Part shown: one piece after another, positions 59,988 through 64,000 of the stretch
Numbering within the stretch: the first letter of the stretch is position 1
How the letters are laid out: each line of letters begins with the position of its first letter
Origin: CADEDV01 sp964596345
GTDB taxonomy: Bacteria > Bacteroidota > Bacteroidia > Chitinophagales > Chitinophagaceae
Direction: 5' to 3'
NCBI GenBank assembly: GCA_964596345.1
Contig: CAZQSZ010000004.1
Location: forward strand, 310,001-374,000
DNA length: 64,000 nucleotides
Translations under genes and position numbers: made by a program
Notes under the pieces: model-generated
What the model was told of the DNA's origin: nothing
Databases searched by the model: none
What the model saw: the letters and a program-made list of their open reading frames with translations, nothing else

Positions 59988-61202
59988 CTATCGGATATAA
60001 CAAATGTAATATTTTTTAACGGGGCTGGCCAGTTGCGGATGGATCAGTGCATTGTCCACTTTGGAAATGTCTTTCACCGTTCCGTCTTTGAATAAAATAT
60101 TGATCTTTTCATCCAACGGGTTATAAGTGGTGTTGATGGCTTCCCCGGTAAAGACAAAATAACCTGCTTCAGTATTGCTGATCCCAAACCGGGTCATGGC
60201 TTCTTTTATCTTTGCTGTTTCCAGTTGCGGGTCAACGGGATCTGCCTGTAGTTTTACTTTGAATAACCTCCGGTCGATAAGAGAACGACAAAGCGTCGAT
60301 AATATTTTATCCGGGTGAAAGCACCAGTTTTTGATCGTGGCCATTACATCATGATCGTCCAGCTGGCAAAAAGTATCGAGGTGACTGGCGATGGAAATAC
60401 GGCTATCGGTTTGTTGTAAAAAGAAATCCAGTGCTGCGGAAACGGCAGTTACTTTTTCTCCTTTACTGATCAGTTCTTTTGCCCGTCGGATGATCTTTAC
60501 CAGCATCATTTCAGCACCCAGTACTGTTTTGTGTAAATATACCTGCCAGTACATCAGCCGGCGGCTCACCAAAAATTTTTCAATGGAATAAATGGCTTTT
60601 TCTTCCACCATCAATTGTCCGTCTTTTACAGCCAGCATTTTAATGATGCGGTCATACCCGATCACTCCTTCTGCCACACCGGTAAAAAAACTATCCCTGT
60701 TCAGGTAGTCCATCCGGTCCACATCTAACTGGCCGGATACTAACTGATGCAAAAATGGTTTAGGATATTGATTGGTAAAAATGGCAATAGCGGTTTGTAA
60801 TTGCCCGTTGAATTCTTCATCCAGTTTTTTGATCAGCAGCAAGGATATGGTTTCATGATGCACATCGGTGATCAGTTCCTGTTCCAGTGCATGCGAATAA
60901 GGCCCATGACCCATATCATGCAATAAGATGGCAATCTTTGCACCCAGTTCTTCTTCTGGGGTTATTGCAATGCCCTTACTTTTTAATTCAAATAAAGCCA
61001 TACTCATCAGGTGATAAGCACCTAAAGAATGATGCAACCGGGAATGAACAGCACCGGGATATACCAGGTGGGCAAATGCCATCTGGTGAATATTGCGCAG
61101 CCGCTGGTACCAGGGGTGGGAAATAATTTGCAGGATCAGCGGGTGATCAATTGTAATAAAACCATAGACCGGGTCGTTGATGATCTTGCGAACTGGCGTC
61201 AT
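59988..61202 (-). CDS. HD-domain phosphohydrolase, SAMHD1/dGTPase-like
   Basis: A 404-residue protein. Metal ligands are in SRLHHSLG (first His, about residue 57), HDMGHGPYSHALE (about 94-100) and DVDRMDYLNRD. This arrangement is that of HD hydrolases related to SAMHD1 and bacterial dNTP triphosphohydrolases. The substrate is unknown. It forms an operon with lpxD and is divergent from porX. A TACTTTTG box at 61248-61241 (minus) is the likely promoter. Confidence 0.88.
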   Translation of the reverse strand: MTPVRKIINDPVYGFITIDHPLILQIISHPWYQRLRNIHQMAFAHLVYPGAVHSRLHHSLGAYHLMSMALFELKSKGIAITPEEELGAKIAILLHDMGHGPYSHALEQELITDVHHETISLLLIKKLDEEFNGQLQTAIAIFTNQYPKPFLHQLVSGQLDVDRMDYLNRDSFFTGVAEGVIGYDRIIKMLAVKDGQLMVEEKAIYSIEKFLVSRRLMYWQVYLHKTVLGAEMMLVKIIRRAKELISKGEKVTAVSAALDFFLQQTDSRISIASHLDTFCQLDDHDVMATIKNWCFHPDKILSTLCRSLIDRRLFKVKLQADPVDPQLETAKIKEAMTRFGISNTEAGYFVFTGEAINTTYNPLDEKINILFKDGTVKDISKVDNALIHPQLASPVKKYYICYIR

Positions 61203-61240
61203 TGTTGCTTTTTTGTTAAAGGCCCCGGAAGGGCAGGCGG

Positions 61241-61277
61241 CAAAAGTACAACGACCGGACTTAATAAGCTATTTTTG
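61241..61277. promoter_or_regulatory. Divergent -7 boxes for the HD-lpxD operon and porX
   Basis: TACTTTTG on the minus strand (61248-61241) faces the HD gene, and TATTTTTG on the plus strand (61270-61277) faces porX. Both match TAnnTTTG exactly. Confidence 0.5.
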
Positions 61278-61356
61278 AAAGGAGCAGGGCCGGTTTCCCT
61301 TCAACCGGGAAAATGCAAAAGGAGAACTACTAATCATAAACTTCAAACTATTAAGA

Positions 61357-62913
61357 ATGGCAGTTGCAAAAATAATCTGGGTGGATGATGAGATCGAAAG
61401 TTTACAGTCACAAAAGATGTTCCTGGAAAATAAAGGATACGAAGTGCAAACCTTTACCAATGGCTTTGATGCGATTGATTATGTAAAAGAGAACCTGGTG
61501 GATGTGGTATTGATCGATGAGACCATGCCCGGCATTACCGGCCTGGAAACCCTGGCCAAGATCAAAGAGATCAACCAGTCATTGCCGGTGGTATTGATCA
61601 CCAAGAATGAGACAGAGAACCTGATGGATGAAGCCATCGGTTCGCAGATCAGTGATTACCTGATCAAGCCGGTAAATCCCAACCAGGTTTGGCTGAGCCT
61701 GAAAAAAATCATTGATAACAGGCGGTTAGTGGCAGAAAAAACAACCACGGCCTACCAGCAGCAGTTCCGTAATTTATTTATGGCGCTGAACAGCAATCCG
61801 GATTATAATGAGTGGATGGACATCTATAAAAAATTAGTGTACTGGGAACTGGAAATGCAGAAAAGCGATAGTCCAGAAATGCAGGAAGTATTGCAAAGCC
61901 AGAAAGCAGAGGCTAATACAGAGTTTTTCAAATTTGTTTCAAAGAATTATGCAGGATGGGTTTCTCCAAAAAGTGCAGACGGACCGGTGATGAGTCATTC
62001 GTTGGTGCAATTCAAAGTGCTGCCGCATGTTGAAAAAGGAACTCCCTTGTTTTTTGTAGTGATCGATAATCTCCGGTTTGATCAGTGGAAAGCAATACAA
62101 CCCATTTTTGCGGAGAGTTTCCGCATCCTGGAAGAGGATAGCTTCTATAGTATTTTACCAACAGCCACCCAGTATTGCCGGAATGCTATTTTTTCCGGCC
62201 TGATGCCCATTGATATTGAAAAGCAATTCCCGGTGCAATGGAAGAATGATGATGAGGAAGGGGGAAAGAATCTGCACGAAGAAGAATTTTTCCGGGCACA
62301 ATTAAAGAGATTAGGTAAGGGGGACCTGAAAATTTCTTACACCAAAGTATTAAATAACCAGGCCGGGCTCGACCTGGTGAATAATATCCATAACCTGCTG
62401 AACAACGATATCAATGTGATCGTGTATAATTTTGTGGATATGCTCAGCCATGCCCGCACGGAAATGGAAGTGCTGAAAGAACTGGCCGGCGATGAAATGA
62501 GTTACCGCAGCATCACAGCGAGCTGGTTTGAACATTCACCCCTGCACCAGGCATTGAAAAAAGTGGCGGAGAAGAATATCAGGATCGTACTGGCGACCGA
62601 TCATGGCAGTGTGCGGGTGAAGACACCCTACAAAGTAGTGGGAGATAAACAAACCACGACCAATCTCCGGTATAAACACGGACGCAATTTAAATTACGAA
62701 CCTAAAGAAGTGCTGGCTTTCCGTGATCCGAGAGAAGCGGGGCTGCCGGTACCAACCGTCAACTCTTCTTTCATTTTTGCCAAGGAAGATAGCTTTCTCT
62801 GTTATCCGAATAACTACAATTATTATGTGAACTATTACAAGAATACCTTCCAGCACGGAGGTGTCAGCCTGGAGGAAATGATCGTTCCCGTGATCAAGAT
62901 GCAGAGCAAATAA
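61357..62913 (+). CDS. porX: PorX-type response regulator with PglZ domain
   Basis: A 518-residue regulator. The receiver domain (1-120) has Asp10/Asp11, the phospho-acceptor Asp54 (VVLIDETMPG) and Lys in YLIKP. The C-terminal PglZ domain (about 200-518) is an alkaline-phosphatase-like metal-dependent phosphodiesterase with VIDNLRFDQW, TATQYCR, DMLSHAR and ATDHGSVRV. In Porphyromonas PorX regulates type IX secretion together with PorY. The length equals that of the known protein. Two T9SS-tagged genes in the window are possible clients of the system. Confidence 0.94.
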   Translation: MAVAKIIWVDDEIESLQSQKMFLENKGYEVQTFTNGFDAIDYVKENLVDVVLIDETMPGITGLETLAKIKEINQSLPVVLITKNETENLMDEAIGSQISDYLIKPVNPNQVWLSLKKIIDNRRLVAEKTTTAYQQQFRNLFMALNSNPDYNEWMDIYKKLVYWELEMQKSDSPEMQEVLQSQKAEANTEFFKFVSKNYAGWVSPKSADGPVMSHSLVQFKVLPHVEKGTPLFFVVIDNLRFDQWKAIQPIFAESFRILEEDSFYSILPTATQYCRNAIFSGLMPIDIEKQFPVQWKNDDEEGGKNLHEEEFFRAQLKRLGKGDLKISYTKVLNNQAGLDLVNNIHNLLNNDINVIVYNFVDMLSHARTEMEVLKELAGDEMSYRSITASWFEHSPLHQALKKVAEKNIRIVLATDHGSVRVKTPYKVVGDKQTTTNLRYKHGRNLNYEPKEVLAFRDPREAGLPVPTVNSSFIFAKEDSFLCYPNNYNYYVNYYKNTFQHGGVSLEEMIVPVIKMQSK

Positions 62914-62914
62914 A

Positions 62915-63058
62915 CCCCTGTCCCCTAAAGGGGAACTTAGATCGAATAGTCTTCTCTTTGTGGAAAAGTATTAAATAAGAGAATTTCTTATATAGTAGTT
63001 TTGCATGTGCAGGAAAATTTAATCTGTAAACTCTAAACATCCCTTCAGGGGCCTGGGG
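62915..63058. repeat. About 145-bp palindrome-ended element after porX
   Basis: Left end 62915-62941 (CCCCTG, TCCCCT, AA, AGGGG, AACTTAGA) and right end 63032-63058 are 27-bp inverted repeats with 20 matches. The interior is A/T-rich and contains TAGTTTTG (62996-63003), an exact promoter -7 match. The element starts 2 bp after the porX stop and ends 1 bp before the ATG of the next gene. Confidence 0.75.
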
Positions 63059-63059
63059 C

Positions 63060-63344
63060 ATGAAATACACACAAACAACTCTTGATAAATTAGAAGCCAT
63101 TCCTGAACAATCCGGGTATGTATTGCGGTATGAGCGGGGCACTTTCCAAAGCGGGTATTGCATCCTGGAAGCCAGGAAAGTAGTGGTGTTAAATAAATTC
63201 CTGCAGATTGAAGGTCGTATCAATACCTTATTAGACCTGATACCGCAACTGGAGATCAATACAGAGGTGCTGACAGAAGATGCCAAAAAACTCTACCTCG
63301 ATATTATTTCCAAACTCGAGACAGAAGAGAACGGAAGCAATTAG
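63060..63344 (+). CDS. Small conserved hypothetical protein
   Basis: A 94-residue soluble protein beginning MKYTQTTLDKLEAIPEQSGY. A short beta-rich part (YVLRYERGTFQSGYCILEARKVVVLNKF) is followed by a helical C-terminus (LLDLIPQL, LTEDAKKLYLDIISKLETEE). I do not recognise a named family, though the composition suggests a conserved Bacteroidota protein. Its ATG lies 1 bp past a palindrome-ended repeat that probably provides its promoter. Confidence 0.75.
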   Translation: MKYTQTTLDKLEAIPEQSGYVLRYERGTFQSGYCILEARKVVVLNKFLQIEGRINTLLDLIPQLEINTEVLTEDAKKLYLDIISKLETEENGSN

Positions 63345-63409
63345 TTATTCCACTTTTTGTTCGTCAAGGCGTCATAGTAGGTTAACTAATTAACCAATAA
63401 CTTTACGGG

Positions 63410-64000
63410 GTGACTTGTCCTCCTTTAAAAATTACTTTTCTCGGTACGGGTACCAGCAGCGGGGTGCCTATGATCGGCTGCGATTGTGCCGTATGCACAT
63501 CCACAGATAAAAGAGATAACCGTCTTCGTTCAAGCATACTGGTGCAATCTGCTGCCACATCACTGGTGGTGGACACTGGCCCGGATTTCAGGCAACAAAT
63601 GCTAAGGGAGAAAGTGAAACACCTGGATGCTGTTTTATTCACACACCCGCATAAAGATCATCTTGCCGGCCTGGATGATATCCGGGCATTTAACTTCTTT
63701 TCTAAAAGACCGATTGATATTTATGCAGACTCACTGACAGAGGAAGCCGTAAGAAGGGATTTTTATTATGCTTTTACTGATACCAAATATCCCGGTATCC
63801 CTGAATTGAATATGCATACCATCAACCTTGACCCTTTTATGGTGGGTGATATACCAGTTACTCCCATCCAGGTATGGCATTTAAAAATGCCGGTGCTTGG
63901 TTTTCGTTTCGGAAAATTCACTTACATCACTGATGCCAACCGGGTTGAGGAAGAAGAAAAAGAAAAGATCAGGGGAAGTGAAGTACTTGTTTTGAATGCA
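63410..64000 (+). CDS. Metallo-beta-lactamase-fold hydrolase, PhnP-like (partial)
   Basis: The gene runs off the right edge; 197 codons are visible. It starts with GTG at 63410, since a TAA lies in frame at 63398 and no earlier ATG exists. The N-terminus ITFLGTGTSSGVPMIGCDC, the zinc motif THPHKDHLAGLDD (normally HxHxDH; here H-P-H-K-D-H) and FTYITDANRV fit the PhnP/lipoyl(octanoyl)-neighbour MBL family of cyclic phosphodiesterases. The CDCAVC cysteines resemble the structural zinc site of PhnP. The substrate is unknown. Confidence 0.88.
   Translation, partial: MTCPPLKITFLGTGTSSGVPMIGCDCAVCTSTDKRDNRLRSSILVQSAATSLVVDTGPDFRQQMLREKVKHLDAVLFTHPHKDHLAGLDDIRAFNFFSKRPIDIYADSLTEEAVRRDFYYAFTDTKYPGIPELNMHTINLDPFMVGDIPVTPIQVWHLKMPVLGFRFGKFTYITDANRVEEEEKEKIRGSEVLVLNA

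Overview
The window reads as chromosome of a Bacteroidota bacterium, most likely family Chitinophagaceae. Evidence: promoter -7 boxes of the Bacteroidota form TAnnTTTG, type IX secretion (T9SS) sorting domains, a PorX regulator, a fused LpxC-FabZ enzyme, a dimeric class II glycyl-tRNA synthetase and weak Shine-Dalgarno signals. No tRNA, rRNA, CRISPR array, transposase or integrase was seen. No stretch longer than about 300 bases lacks a gene.

Layout. 0.2-10.8 kb: glyS, pyruvate:ferredoxin oxidoreductase (nifJ), an FMN-barrel protein, a Cys-rich protein of unknown function, and a neighbouring pair of lyases, one with tyrosine phenol-lyase residues and one with tryptophanase residues. 10.9-22.4 kb: a complete uptake hydrogenase locus. 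The maturation genes hypA-B-F-C-D-E run leftward, and hyaA-B-C-D (small subunit, large subunit, cytochrome b, protease) run rightward from a shared 168-bp divergent region. The small subunit has the six-cysteine proximal-cluster signature of O2-tolerant enzymes. A GxxExxY gene flanked by 19-bp inverted repeats sits between hypD and hypE. 22.4-27.2 kb: an accessory island of leftward genes, mostly small and secreted or hypothetical. Five of the six have a two-hairpin repeat just past the stop codon. 27.2-30.0 kb: pyruvate phosphate dikinase.

30.2-41.6 kb: complex I as nuoA-B-C-D-H-I-J-K-L-M-N, with no nuoE, nuoF or nuoG, preceded by a ferredoxin/flavodoxin-NADP reductase-like gene. 41.9-54.4 kb: secreted proteins, a T9SS-tagged beta-propeller lipoprotein candidate, mfd, a giant T9SS-tagged subtilase and a small conserved protein. 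54.5-64 kb: gyrB, lpxC-fabZ, a WG-repeat protein, lpxD, an HD hydrolase, porX, a small protein and the start of a metallo-beta-lactamase-fold hydrolase.

Taken together, the central genes suggest flexible electron handling: H2 oxidation into the quinone pool by an O2-tolerant hydrogenase, reduced ferredoxin from pyruvate, and a complex I lacking its NADH-binding module that may accept ferredoxin or another donor. The most unusual non-coding signal is a family of about 145-bp elements with GC-rich palindromic ends. They lie exactly between a stop codon and the next gene at three places (nuoA/nuoB, nuoC/nuoD, after porX). In the two nuo cases they appear to supply the start codon and N-terminal codons of the downstream subunit. 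Two other repeat families (five two-hairpin repeats, and the AACCATTAAG inverted repeats) are also described.
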